Shown: positions 54,031 to 63,255 of the stretch, one piece after another
Numbering within the stretch: position 1 is the first letter of the stretch
Layout of the letters: every line of letters starts with the position of its first letter
DNA from: Tardiphaga robiniae
GTDB lineage: Bacteria > Pseudomonadota > Alphaproteobacteria > Rhizobiales > Xanthobacteraceae
NCBI RefSeq assembly: GCF_013359755.1
Contig: NZ_JABMCJ010000092.1
Coordinates: 186,001 to 250,000, forward strand
Length of the DNA stretch: 64,000 nt
Reading direction: 5' to 3'
Notes under the pieces: generated by a model
What the model saw: the letters and a program-made list of their open reading frames with translations, nothing else
Told to the model about the DNA's origin: nothing
The model's database searches: none
Translations under genes and position numbers: made by a program

Positions 54031-54408
54031 TCAGGAAACAGGAGGGCCGCGCGGCTGCGACGCGCCGCTGATGGCGTCGAGATGGTCGAATTCAGCCTCG
54101 GCGATCCGCTGCAGCAGGACGGCAGCCTGCGGCAACAGCAGGACCGGCGGCGCGGCGAACAGCGCTGTACCGGCCATCGCCATGACGGCGCAGATGGCGC
54201 AGGGATCGGCGCCGCGGTGATGGTGGTCAGTATCTGGAGCGGCCGGTGTCTGCGCAGCTTCGCCGGCAGAGAGGGCGATGGCGGTGTCGAGAGGGGCCGC
54301 GTGCACCGTCCCGCCATGGACATGGCCGAACGACAGAACGAGCTGCACCGCCAGCGCGAACAGCGCCAGCTTTGCCCCATTCCTGATATTCGCGCGAAAC
54401 CACTTCAT
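54031..54408 (-). CDS. Histidine-rich DUF2946-like protein
   Basis: A 125-residue protein. An N-terminal hydrophobic helix (LALFALAVQLVLSF) may be a signal or anchor. It is followed by metal-binding-looking stretches GHVHGGTVHA and DTDHHHRGADPCAIC, then a second hydrophobic segment. This is the DUF2946 pattern. ATG 54408 begins the hydrophobic N-terminus; the frame is open 22 codons upstream through the Zur site. It precedes the TonB receptor by 124 bp, so a role in periplasmic zinc handling is likely by context. Confidence 0.75.
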   Translation of the reverse strand: MKWFRANIRNGAKLALFALAVQLVLSFGHVHGGTVHAAPLDTAIALSAGEAAQTPAAPDTDHHHRGADPCAICAVMAMAGTALFAAPPVLLLPQAAVLLQRIAEAEFDHLDAISGASQPRGPPVS

Positions 54409-54455
54409 GCCGACAGGCTGCCCCGGCATCGGTCGGCGGAGAGGTCTGCCAGCAC

Positions 54456-54476
54456 CGATGTTATAATGTAACATCG
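54456..54476 (-). promoter_or_regulatory. Zur-box-type palindrome
   Basis: CGATGTTA-TAATG-TAACATCG, a perfect 8+8 bp palindrome, 47 bp before the DUF2946-like start. Alphaproteobacterial Zur sites are GTTATA-type palindromes of this form. A TATAAC -10-like hexamer lies within it on the minus strand, so zinc-bound Zur would block the promoter. Confidence 0.8.
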
Positions 54477-54613
54477 CGCGACAGGCGGCCGGGTGTCAAC
54501 GGCCAGTCATCTCCGGACACAGAAACCCGGCCTGCTGTGGGATTACGGCAACGCTTCGCGTCGATGGATGTTGGCCAATCCACGCTGATGATGAGAGGGA
54601 CCGAAATTGCGCG

Positions 54614-55540
54614 TTACACCGTCGCGCGCCTTGCAATGGCTGTCGCATGCGCGCTGGCCAGCACACGCGCCGTCATCTTCTGAAATTGCAGCGCTGCCGG
54701 CGACAGGCTGCGGCCGGTCTGCTGAATCCAGGACAGTTGCCGCGTGATCGCCGGGCGCACGAGCTGGAAAGCGATCAGACCTGGGTACTGCTCGGTCGGC
54801 ATCATATAGGAGGGCAAGATCGCATAGCCGATGCCCTTCGCCGTCATCGAAAGCGCCGTGTTGATGAGCGACACTTCGTGGGTCGGGATGAGCACCTTGC
54901 CATCGCGCCCCAGCCGTCGGTCGATCTGTGCTCGGATCAGCGTGTCGCGGCGCATCGCGATGGTCGGTAGTGTCGCGAGTTCATCCCACGATAGCGTTTG
55001 CATCGCTGCGATCGGGCAACCCGGCCAGCCGATGGCGCTGAGACGCCCTCTCACCAGAGGCGTCAGCGTCACCTCGGGCACCGGGCCATCCACGCTGCCG
55101 ATGGCGAATTCGGCGTCCGACGCGAGCAGCGCGCTTACAAGCTGATCGGATGCGACATCGCGCATGATGACATCAACGTCGGGATAAGCGGTGCGGAATG
55201 TCGCGAGCACTGCCGGCATGAGCGCGGAGGCTGCACCGGCCGATGCGACGAAGACGACTGTGCCGCTCCGTGCTTCCGACAGGCTGCGCATCTGACGCGT
55301 GAGGCTGAGCGCGTCGCCCAACATACGCTCTGCGGCTCGAACTGCGTCGCGTCCGGCTGCGGTCGGTATACACGACCGTGTCGTGCGGTCGAACATTGGC
55401 AGGCCCAACTGCAATTCAAGCTGGCGGAGCAGCAGGCTGACCGCCGCTTGGGTGATGTGAAGTTCTTGAGCTGCGCGCGTCATCGAGCCTGTGCGGCTGA
55501 CCGCGACCAGTGCTTCCAGTTGGCGAAGGGTGATATTCAT
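54614..55540 (-). CDS. LysR-family transcriptional regulator
   Basis: A 308-residue regulator. The N-terminal winged helix is LRQLEALVAVSRTGSMTRAAQELHITQAAVSLLLRQLE, and the substrate domain follows from about residue 90. It is divergent from the FAD monooxygenase with 101 bp between them, the classic LysR arrangement. It most likely activates that gene in response to the substrate or a pathway intermediate. Confidence 0.94.
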   Translation of the reverse strand: MNITLRQLEALVAVSRTGSMTRAAQELHITQAAVSLLLRQLELQLGLPMFDRTTRSCIPTAAGRDAVRAAERMLGDALSLTRQMRSLSEARSGTVVFVASAGAASALMPAVLATFRTAYPDVDVIMRDVASDQLVSALLASDAEFAIGSVDGPVPEVTLTPLVRGRLSAIGWPGCPIAAMQTLSWDELATLPTIAMRRDTLIRAQIDRRLGRDGKVLIPTHEVSLINTALSMTAKGIGYAILPSYMMPTEQYPGLIAFQLVRPAITRQLSWIQQTGRSLSPAALQFQKMTARVLASAHATAIARRATV

Positions 55541-55548
55541 GAGGTAAT

Positions 55549-55587
55549 CTTATCAATCAATACTGGAAAAGCGACTTCTCTTATCAA
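55549..55587. promoter_or_regulatory. Candidate LysR operator, repeated CTTATCAA
   Basis: CTTATCAA occurs at 55549-55556 and again at 55580-55587, 31 bp apart (three helical turns). The second copy is part of CTCTT-ATC-AAGAG. Two such half-sites in a LysR divergent region fit a recognition and an activation site. Confidence 0.5.
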
Positions 55588-55641
55588 GAGTTGCGGGTAG
55601 CTTCAACGTAACGCGCGCAGACGCGGTCGAGGGAGCCAGCC

Positions 55642-57360
55642 ATGCAAGACTATGAGACATCCGTCGTTATCGTTGGCGCAGGGCCTGTGGGCCTCACCGC
55701 TGCTCTGGACCTCGCATCCAGAGGGATAGACGTGATCGTGCTCGAGACGCGGCACGCCGGCGAGCCGCCCAATGTCAAATGCAACCATGTTTCGGCGCGA
55801 TCGATGGAGGTTTTTCGCCGGCTTGGCATCGTGACCCAAATCCGCGACGCCGGTCTGCCGCCCGACTTTCCCAACGATTGCTCGTATCGCACCACCGCAA
55901 CGGGCATCGAACTCAGCCGGATCGTCATTCCGTCGCGCGCCACGCGCTACACCGCAACGGATGGACCTGACACGTGGTGGCCGACGCCTGAACCGCCGCA
56001 CCGCATCAACCAGATCTATCTGGAGCCTGTTCTGTTTGCGAACGCGGCCGCCAATCCCAGGATCACGATTTTGTCCCGCACCGAGATGGTGCATTTCGAT
56101 CAGGACATATCGGGCGTCTCGGTCAAGGCCCGTGGGCTCGATGAGGACCGATCCTTCACCATCCGTGCCCGTTTTCTCATTGGATGTGACGGCGGCCGCT
56201 CATTGACACGCAAGCTGATCGGCGCGTCATTTGTAGGAACGCCTGTGATCCAGCGGGTTCAATCGACCCTCATCGATGCGCCGGATCTGAAGACCCTGAT
56301 GCAGCCCCACACACCAGCCTGGATGGTGCTGGCGCTCAACCCGCGCCGGACCGGCACTGTCGTTGCCATCGACGGGCATGACCGGTGGCTGATCCACAAT
56401 CACCTCAAGCCGGACGAGCCGGAATTCGACTCGGTCGATCGCGACTGGTCCATCCGTACAATTCTGGGCGTCGGGCCTGATTTCAATTACGAGGTCGTCA
56501 GCAAGGAAGACTGGGTCGGGCGCCGTCTTGTCGCCGATCGCTTCCGCGACCGCCGCGCCTTCATCTGCGGGGATGCTGCGCATCTGTGGATGCCTTACGC
56601 CGGCTATGGAATGAACGCCGGCATCGCGGATGCGGTTTCGCTCTGCTGGATGCTTGCAGCGCATCTCAACGGCTGGGCGGATGCCGGTCTGCTCGATGCC
56701 TATGCGGCCGAACGTCAGCCGATCACCGATCAGGTGTCGCGGTTTGCGATGGAGCATGCGCTGGCCAGCATCAGCCAGCGCGGTGCCGTGCCTACGGTGA
56801 TCGAGGAAGACAGCGAAGCGGGTGCGGCGGCACGTGCCGCGATCGGCCGCGCCGCCTATGATCTCAACGTGAAGCAATACTGCTGCGCGGGGCTCAATTT
56901 CGGCTACTTCTACGATCAGTCACCGGTCATCGCCTATGATGGCGAGGCACCTCCGGCCTATACGATGGGCGATTTTGAACCCTCGACGGTGCCGGGCGCC
57001 AGGATGCCGCATGTCTGGCTGAGCGATGGCCGTTCGATCTTTGACGCGATGGGGCCCGGCTATACGCTGTTGCGCTACGATCCGACTTGCGACGTGACTG
57101 CGCTGAGAGAGTCCGCGCGCCGCAACGGAGTTCCTCTGACGCTGATTGATCTGTCGATCGCGGATGTCGATGCAGGGCAACCCGCTGAAGCATTGCTGCT
57201 GGTGCGGCCAGATCAGCATATTGCCTGGCGTGGTCGCCTCCCTCCGCCGGACCCCGACGCGTTGATTGATCTCATCACGGGCAGAACCGCGTCTACGCAT
57301 CGGAGCGCAGCCCCGCACCAAAACTCAGCCTCGCATACTGTTTCGGGAGCAATCGCATGA
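55642..57360 (+). CDS. FAD-dependent aromatic monooxygenase (PheA/MhpA type)
   Basis: A 572-residue class A flavin hydroxylase. The FAD GxGxxG is in VVIVGAGPVGLTAALDLA, the DG motif is in FLIGCDGGRSLTRKLIG, and the GD motif is FICGDAAHLWMPYAGYGMN. A thioredoxin-like C-terminal domain (about residues 440-560) is typical of phenol and hydroxyphenylpropionate hydroxylases. It uses NAD(P)H and oxygen to hydroxylate an aromatic ring or a related compound. Its stop overlaps the start of the Bug receptor by 4 bp. Confidence 0.92.
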   Translation: MQDYETSVVIVGAGPVGLTAALDLASRGIDVIVLETRHAGEPPNVKCNHVSARSMEVFRRLGIVTQIRDAGLPPDFPNDCSYRTTATGIELSRIVIPSRATRYTATDGPDTWWPTPEPPHRINQIYLEPVLFANAAANPRITILSRTEMVHFDQDISGVSVKARGLDEDRSFTIRARFLIGCDGGRSLTRKLIGASFVGTPVIQRVQSTLIDAPDLKTLMQPHTPAWMVLALNPRRTGTVVAIDGHDRWLIHNHLKPDEPEFDSVDRDWSIRTILGVGPDFNYEVVSKEDWVGRRLVADRFRDRRAFICGDAAHLWMPYAGYGMNAGIADAVSLCWMLAAHLNGWADAGLLDAYAAERQPITDQVSRFAMEHALASISQRGAVPTVIEEDSEAGAAARAAIGRAAYDLNVKQYCCAGLNFGYFYDQSPVIAYDGEAPPAYTMGDFEPSTVPGARMPHVWLSDGRSIFDAMGPGYTLLRYDPTCDVTALRESARRNGVPLTLIDLSIADVDAGQPAEALLLVRPDQHIAWRGRLPPPDPDALIDLITGRTASTHRSAAPHQNSASHTVSGAIA

Positions 57361-58343
57361 CTGTATTCGCTCCGACCCGCAGGATGTTGCTTGCAGGCGC
57401 CGCCAGTTCGATCGTGGTCGGTACGACGACGCCCGTGTGGGCCGCCTATCCTGACCAACTCATCAAGATTGTCGTCACCTTTCCGCCAGGCGGCAGCGCC
57501 GACATCTTCATTCGTGCGCTTGAGCCGGTGATCGCTGCAGACCTGAAGCAGGGCTTCATCATCGAAAATCGCGGGGGCGCGGGCGGCAATATCGGCATGC
57601 AGGCGGTGGCGCAGGCGAAGCCTGACGGCTACACCTTAGGCGTGGCGCCGGCAGGCGCACTGACCATCAACCCTCATATCAGCCCGGCGACGTCTTTCGA
57701 TCCGATCAAGGATCTGGCACCGATTACGCTGCTTGCCGATATCCCGTTTGTGCTGGTTGCGTCGCCTGACGCCCCATTTGCTACGCTCAAAGAAGCGCTT
57801 GCGGCTGCTGCTGCAAAGCCCGGACAACTATCGGTGGGCTATGGCGGCAACGGCACCGTGATGCACATGACGGCTGCGCTGTTTCTCCAAACAACGAATG
57901 TCAAACTGACGCTCGTTCCCTATCGGGGCACAGGGCCTGCGGTGACCGATGTCCTTGCCGGGCATATCCCGCTTGCGGTGTTGGACATCCCCAGTTCGCT
58001 GGAATTGATCCGTGCCGGGCGACTGAAACCACTTGGCGTCACCAGTGCCAAGCGCGTGCCGTTCCTTCCCGAAGTGCCCACACTCGATGAGCAAGGTGTT
58101 GCCGGGTTTGAATCGACGGGCTGGTTCGGCCTCGTGGCTCCCGCCGCGACACCTGGTGACATCGTGACCCGCTTGAATGCCGCCTTCGTCAAGGCTCTGG
58201 GAGACCCGGACGTGATCGAGAAGCTGCGGACGATCGGTGCACAGCCGGCACCAATGACGCCGGAAGCCTTCGCGGCCTATATCCGCTCGGAAAGCGCCAA
58301 ATGGGGGCGTCTCACGCGGGAGATGAACCTCGCGGCGCAATGA
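57357..58343 (+). CDS. Bug/TctC-family solute-binding receptor, Tat-like signal
   Basis: A 328-residue periplasmic receptor. The signal peptide contains TRRMLLAGAAS, a twin-arginine-like motif, cut near WAA-YP. Bug blocks are VVTFPPGGSADIFIRALEP, IIENRGGAGGNIGMQAVAQAKPDGYTL, VPYRGTGPAVTDVLAGH and LPEVPTLDEQGVAGFE. It is translationally coupled to the monooxygenase, so it probably binds that enzyme's aromatic substrate or a product. No TctA or TctB is nearby. Confidence 0.93.
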   Translation: MTVFAPTRRMLLAGAASSIVVGTTTPVWAAYPDQLIKIVVTFPPGGSADIFIRALEPVIAADLKQGFIIENRGGAGGNIGMQAVAQAKPDGYTLGVAPAGALTINPHISPATSFDPIKDLAPITLLADIPFVLVASPDAPFATLKEALAAAAAKPGQLSVGYGGNGTVMHMTAALFLQTTNVKLTLVPYRGTGPAVTDVLAGHIPLAVLDIPSSLELIRAGRLKPLGVTSAKRVPFLPEVPTLDEQGVAGFESTGWFGLVAPAATPGDIVTRLNAAFVKALGDPDVIEKLRTIGAQPAPMTPEAFAAYIRSESAKWGRLTREMNLAAQ

Positions 58344-58365
58344 CCCGCGCCGCCATTGGTTCGTG

Positions 58366-60429
58366 CTATCGGCTCTCCCGGAGCCACGTCGCAGCGAATG
58401 CGCCGAGCAGCAGCAGCAGCCCGATCAGGCCGGCAAACATCGGCAGCACGCCGACGCCGCGGACCACGCTGGCATCGCGCATATGCACGCCCATCCAGCC
58501 GTCGCCACGGAAGACGGTCGAGGAGCGCACCGGCACGATGCGCGGCAGCTCGACGCCCGAGCCTTCATTGATCCGTCGGGCGTCGCCACCACTGGCCTGC
58601 GCCAGCGGCTTCAGCATCTCGGTGGTCGAGGTGACCTCGGAGAATTCCTTCGGGTTGATCGGGCCGACATTGATCAGCGCCTTCAGCGTGCCGTCGGTGG
58701 CCTGCCACAGGCCGAGTTCATCGGCCGGCGTGGTCGCGCGCCACAGGCCGGGCTCGCCGGCTGACAGCGTCAGTTCGCGGGTCTTGCCTGATGGTGAGGT
58801 CACAGTCACGGGCTGCACGGCGTCGCCCATGGTCTGGCGCAGCACAACGAGATCCTTGCCCTGACTCTGCAGCTTGAGTGCTTCCTCGTCGAGATCCGGC
58901 TGCTTCATCAGCCAGTGCGACGTGCGACGGAGCAGATCGAGATGCGGGCCGCCGCCTTCATAGCCGCGCGCCCACAGCCAGATGTGATCCGACAGCAGCA
59001 GCGCGACGCGGCCTTCGCCGGACCGCGACAGCAGCAGCAGCGGCTGGCCGTCGGCGCCAGTCATCACAGGCGGCGTGGTGGTGTTGCGGGTCTCGACGGT
59101 GCGGAAGAAGCGGCTCCATTTCGGTGGCTCGGAATTGGAGCCTTCGAGCCCGCGCGTCACCGGGTGACGCTTACCGATATCGCTGAGATGCGCATAGAAC
59201 GGCTTCTCGCTGACACCGACGGGTTCGGCAGGGAGCACCGAATCCAGCGGTGTGCGCCAGATCGAGGTGTTCGACGCATAGTCGGGACCAGCCGACACCA
59301 GCACGGCGCCGCCGGCGCGGACATAGCGCGCGATATTGTCGAAATAGGCGATCGGCAGCACGCCCTGGCGGGCATAGCGATCGAAGATGATCAGCTGGAA
59401 TTCGTGAATCTTTTGCTGGAACAGTTCGCGGGTCGGAAACGCAATCAACGACAGCTCATTGATCGGCGTGCCGTCCTGCTTCTCCGGCGGGCGCAGAATC
59501 GTGAAATGCACGAGATCGATCGAGGCATCGGACTTCAGCAGGTTGCGCCATGTGCGCTCGCCGGAATGCGGCTCGCCGGAGACCAGCAGCACGCGGAGTT
59601 TGTCGCGCACGCCATCGATGGCGACCACGGCGCGGTTGTTGACCAGCGTGAGTTCGTTGTCGAGTGGCGAGGCTTCGATCTCGACGATGTTCGGACCGGC
59701 ATGTTTGATGTCAATATCGACCGACACGGTCTGGCCCGACAGCACCGTGCGCTCGCTCAGCGTATCGCCGTCGCGGCGGATGGCGACACGGGCGCGCTCG
59801 CCGGTGACACCCTGATCGTCCAGGCGAAACGTAACGCGTTGCGACTGGCCGACGATGCCAAATCTGGGAGCAGCCGTGATGGCGATGCGGCGATCACGTT
59901 CGTCCTTGCGGCCGGTGATCAGCGCATGCACCGGCGCATTGAAGCCGAGACCCGCGACATTGGCCGGGATGTCATGGACACGGCCGTCGGTGATCAGGAA
60001 GGCGCCCGCGACACGGTCTGTCGGCACGTCGGAGAGAGCGGAGGACAGTGCGCCGAACAATTTGGTGCCGTCGGTTTCGCCATCAGCCTGTCCGGCTTCG
60101 ACGACACGGACCTCGAGGCCCTTGACCTGCTTCAGCCGGTCGACCAGCTGCTTCTGCGCTTCCTCGGTTTCCTTGGTGCGCGCGCCGAAATTCTGGCTCG
60201 GGCTCTTGTCGATGACGACGGCGGCGACCGATGTGAGCGGCTCGCGCTCCTCGCGTGTGAAGGAGGGATTGGCGAGTGCCAACAGGATCAGCGCCAATGC
60301 GGCCACACGCACGGCGGCACCGCGTGCACGGCCGAGCAGTAGCAATGCTGATATCGCGACGATGGCGGCGAGGCCGATCCACAGCACGATGGTCGGGACG
60401 AGGGGCGTAAACGCGATGCCGTATTGCAT
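58366..60429 (-). CDS. Membrane protein of the MoxR/BatA-type cluster, glutamine-amidotransferase-like
   Basis: A 687-residue protein with two N-terminal helices (IVLWIGLAAIVAISALLLL and AALALILLALANPSF) and one C-terminal helix (FAGLIGLLLLLGAFAATWL). The long middle part is periplasmic, with an Ig-like strand region and a class I glutamine-amidotransferase-like fold (FDRYARQGVLPIAYFDNIARYVRAGGAVLVSAG). A VIDKSPSQNFG stretch looks like a degenerate von Willebrand A start. It lies downstream of the DUF4159 gene by 9 bp. Family members accompany MoxR ATPases; the role is unknown. Confidence 0.8.
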   Translation of the reverse strand: MQYGIAFTPLVPTIVLWIGLAAIVAISALLLLGRARGAAVRVAALALILLALANPSFTREEREPLTSVAAVVIDKSPSQNFGARTKETEEAQKQLVDRLKQVKGLEVRVVEAGQADGETDGTKLFGALSSALSDVPTDRVAGAFLITDGRVHDIPANVAGLGFNAPVHALITGRKDERDRRIAITAAPRFGIVGQSQRVTFRLDDQGVTGERARVAIRRDGDTLSERTVLSGQTVSVDIDIKHAGPNIVEIEASPLDNELTLVNNRAVVAIDGVRDKLRVLLVSGEPHSGERTWRNLLKSDASIDLVHFTILRPPEKQDGTPINELSLIAFPTRELFQQKIHEFQLIIFDRYARQGVLPIAYFDNIARYVRAGGAVLVSAGPDYASNTSIWRTPLDSVLPAEPVGVSEKPFYAHLSDIGKRHPVTRGLEGSNSEPPKWSRFFRTVETRNTTTPPVMTGADGQPLLLLSRSGEGRVALLLSDHIWLWARGYEGGGPHLDLLRRTSHWLMKQPDLDEEALKLQSQGKDLVVLRQTMGDAVQPVTVTSPSGKTRELTLSAGEPGLWRATTPADELGLWQATDGTLKALINVGPINPKEFSEVTSTTEMLKPLAQASGGDARRINEGSGVELPRIVPVRSSTVFRGDGWMGVHMRDASVVRGVGVLPMFAGLIGLLLLLGAFAATWLRESR

Positions 60430-60438
60430 GTCGCGCTC

Positions 60439-63255
60439 CTATTGTCCGAGACGTTCGATGAGCGCCGGCGCGTGCACCTGATCGGCCTTGTAGTTGCCGG
60501 TCAGCGTGTACATCACGATGTTGACGCCGGCGCGGAACGCGAATTCGCGTTGCCGCGGTTCGCCGGGCGTCAGCGGCAGCATCGGCTGGCCGTCCGGCCG
60601 CATTGCCCAGGCGCCGGCGAGATCGTTCGAGGTGATGATGATCGGCGATACGCCGTCGCCGCCGCGAGCCGGACGCGAGGCAGCGTCATCGCCATCGTCG
60701 CGCGGCAGGGTCTCGACCCAGGTCGGTCCGGAATTGAAGCGGCCGGGGAAGTCGCGCAGAAGATAGAAGGTCTTGGTCAGCACATGTTCGCGCGGCACCG
60801 GCTCGAGCTCGGGCACATCGAGCGAGGACAGGATATTGCGCAGCGTCAGCATGCCCGGCGTCTGCGACTCGCCATTAGGTCCGGGCGGCGCCTCGACGGC
60901 GTCGCGGGTGTCGAACAGCACCGTGCCGCCTTGCTTCATGTAAGCATCAATGCGGTTGATGGCTTCCTGCGGCGGCTTGGCCGCGCCGGGAATGATCGGC
61001 CAGTAGATCAGCGGGAAGAATGACAGTTCGTCGCGAGAAGGATCGACACCGACCGGTTCGCCGGCTTCCAATGCTGTGCGCTGCGCGAGAAACAGCGTCA
61101 GTCCGGTCATACCCGACTTCACGATCGAGTCGACATCGGCATTCCCCGTGACGACATAGGCCAGACGCGTCTGAGACACCGCCTTGACTGCGAAATCGTC
61201 GCTGGCCGGATCGGCGCGTGACGGCGTCGGCGCGCCGATCACACTCGTCAGCGCGAGAGCAACTGCGAGTGCGGTAGATACAGCGCGGCGACGGAACATC
61301 GCGGCAATGGCACCGCCGAGCAGCGCGACGATGATCGCGTCCACCAAAAACAGCGCCAGCGCCGTGGAGAGCAGGATGCCGCGAAGGTCGCGAGGTTCGG
61401 CATTGGTGTAGCTGGCGCGGTTGGCCTTCAGGCCTGAGAAATCGATAGGCTCAATGCGATCGGCCGATGCCAGCGCATTCACCGCGAGCGGGCCATCGGC
61501 AGGGCCATAGAAGCCCGGCGGGTGATCGAGCGTGGCGCGGTCGCGATAGTCAGCGGCGAGCGGCTTGGCCGTCGATGGCGGCGGGGTGAAGGCACCGAAA
61601 CCATCAAGGGTGCGCAGCGGCGCAACCGTTTCCGCGCCGGTCTCGCCGGCGACACCTGCGCCGGGCGTGGACGTATAGCCGGAGATATCGACGACCCTGC
61701 GCAGCATTTCGACGAAGGTGCCAGACAATGGCAGATCGGACCAGCGCATATCGGCGCTGACATGGAACAGGGTGACGAGACCTTTGCCGCGGCGTTCGCC
61801 GGTGACCAGCGGCGTGCCATCGACCAGCGACGCCCAGCTCTTTGAGGCCAGCGCAGCGTTCGGCTCGGCGAGCACCTGGCGGTTCACGGTGATGTCTTTC
61901 GGGACAGGCAGACCGGCGAAGGGACCATCGGCGGCGAAGGACGCCAGATGTTGCGGCTTCTCCCAGGTCAGGCTGCCGCCGAGGCTGCGGTCGCCGCGGC
62001 GCAGTTTAACCGGGACGAGATCGTCATCGCCTTGCGCGAGGCGTGGGCCGGCAAAGCGCACCAGCACACCGCCTGCATCGATCCAGGCATTCAGACGCTC
62101 GCGGATTTCCGGCGACAGCGTGCCGACATCGGCCAGCACGATCATCGGAAGTTTCTGGTCCAAAAATTGCGTGATCGCCTGTTGCGGCGCCCCGCGATCG
62201 CCGAGGCGGACGTCAGCGAATGGCGCCAGCGCGCGCGTTAGATAGAAGGTCGAGGCTAGCAGCGGCTGCGCGGTATCGTTGGTGGCGCCCGAAACGATGC
62301 CGATGGCGCGACGGCGCCAGCGCTTGTCGAGCAGTTGCACGGCGCCGGCGGAGCGTTCGCCGGTGATTTCAAGCCGCGCGATGTCGTTGCGCAGTTCCAC
62401 GGGCAGATCGAACGAGGCTTCGGTCTCGCGGTCGTTCGGTGTGAACAGGAACTTGGCTTCGCCAACCGGCGATCCCTTCTGGTCGAGGCCGCGCACCACG
62501 CCGCCGTCCGGGCCGCCGCTATTGGCGCGCAGCACCTTCACGGTCATCTTCGCCGCGGCATTTTCCGCTGCGACCAGCGCATGGGCCGGCGTGGCGCCGC
62601 CGTCATAGATGGTCAGTGTGCGGTCGCCGATGGTCTTCGCAAGGCCTTGCGTGAAATCCGCGCCACGGCCGGTGTCGACGCCGTCGGAGAGCCAGACGAT
62701 TTCGCTGTCGCCGGTGGCCTTCAGGAAGCGCTCCAGCGCCGGCAGCGTATCGACGCGGTCGATGGCATAGGGCTTCGGCGAGAGCTGGCGCAGCGCGACG
62801 CGTGCGGTGCCGCCGGGTAGCATTGTGATGTCGCGGTTCGGTTCCGACAGCGGAACAAGGGCCACGCCGCGGCGATTGCTGTCGGCATTGGCAATCAGCT
62901 CATCCGCCGCCTTGACGCGAGCGTCCCAGCTCGCCGCGGCGCTCCAGCCATCGTCCAGCAAAATCGTCAGCGGGGCGTTGCTGCCGGCAGCTCCGGTCTG
63001 CGGATTCCAGACCGGGCCGGCGGCAGCAAAGATGATCAGTGCCGCAGCCAGCAGGCGCAGCAGTGTCAGCCACCACGGCGAGCGCGACGGGGTCTCTTCC
63101 TTCGGCGTGATATCGAACAGCAGACGTGTCGGCGGAAACGCGATGCGCTGCGGGCGCGGTGGCATCACGCGCAGCAACCACCATAGCACCGGAAGGCTGA
63201 TCAGGCCGAGCAGCAGCAGCGGTTGGGCGAAGGCGAGCGGAAAGCCACCGATCAT
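60439..63255 (-). CDS. BatA-domain / DUF4159 membrane protein
   Basis: A 938-residue protein. Residues 1 to about 80 are a BatA (Aerotolerance regulator N-terminal) domain with two helices (FAQPLLLLGLISLPVLWWLLR, LLRLLAAALIIFAAAGPVW). A long von Willebrand A-like and amidotransferase-like middle follows. After a second membrane pair near residue 650, DUF4159 closes the protein (LAYVVTGNADVDSIVKSGMTG, FFPLIYWPI). It overlaps the DUF58 gene start by 4 bp. Such clusters are thought to work with MoxR AAA ATPases in envelope assembly. Confidence 0.87.
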   Translation of the reverse strand: MIGGFPLAFAQPLLLLGLISLPVLWWLLRVMPPRPQRIAFPPTRLLFDITPKEETPSRSPWWLTLLRLLAAALIIFAAAGPVWNPQTGAAGSNAPLTILLDDGWSAAASWDARVKAADELIANADSNRRGVALVPLSEPNRDITMLPGGTARVALRQLSPKPYAIDRVDTLPALERFLKATGDSEIVWLSDGVDTGRGADFTQGLAKTIGDRTLTIYDGGATPAHALVAAENAAAKMTVKVLRANSGGPDGGVVRGLDQKGSPVGEAKFLFTPNDRETEASFDLPVELRNDIARLEITGERSAGAVQLLDKRWRRRAIGIVSGATNDTAQPLLASTFYLTRALAPFADVRLGDRGAPQQAITQFLDQKLPMIVLADVGTLSPEIRERLNAWIDAGGVLVRFAGPRLAQGDDDLVPVKLRRGDRSLGGSLTWEKPQHLASFAADGPFAGLPVPKDITVNRQVLAEPNAALASKSWASLVDGTPLVTGERRGKGLVTLFHVSADMRWSDLPLSGTFVEMLRRVVDISGYTSTPGAGVAGETGAETVAPLRTLDGFGAFTPPPSTAKPLAADYRDRATLDHPPGFYGPADGPLAVNALASADRIEPIDFSGLKANRASYTNAEPRDLRGILLSTALALFLVDAIIVALLGGAIAAMFRRRAVSTALAVALALTSVIGAPTPSRADPASDDFAVKAVSQTRLAYVVTGNADVDSIVKSGMTGLTLFLAQRTALEAGEPVGVDPSRDELSFFPLIYWPIIPGAAKPPQEAINRIDAYMKQGGTVLFDTRDAVEAPPGPNGESQTPGMLTLRNILSSLDVPELEPVPREHVLTKTFYLLRDFPGRFNSGPTWVETLPRDDGDDAASRPARGGDGVSPIIITSNDLAGAWAMRPDGQPMLPLTPGEPRQREFAFRAGVNIVMYTLTGNYKADQVHAPALIERLGQ

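Noticed and set aside
58915-60342. A 475-codon open frame on the plus strand
   Set aside because: It is antisense to the well-supported membrane protein gene, and similar shadows occur opposite most genes in this window.
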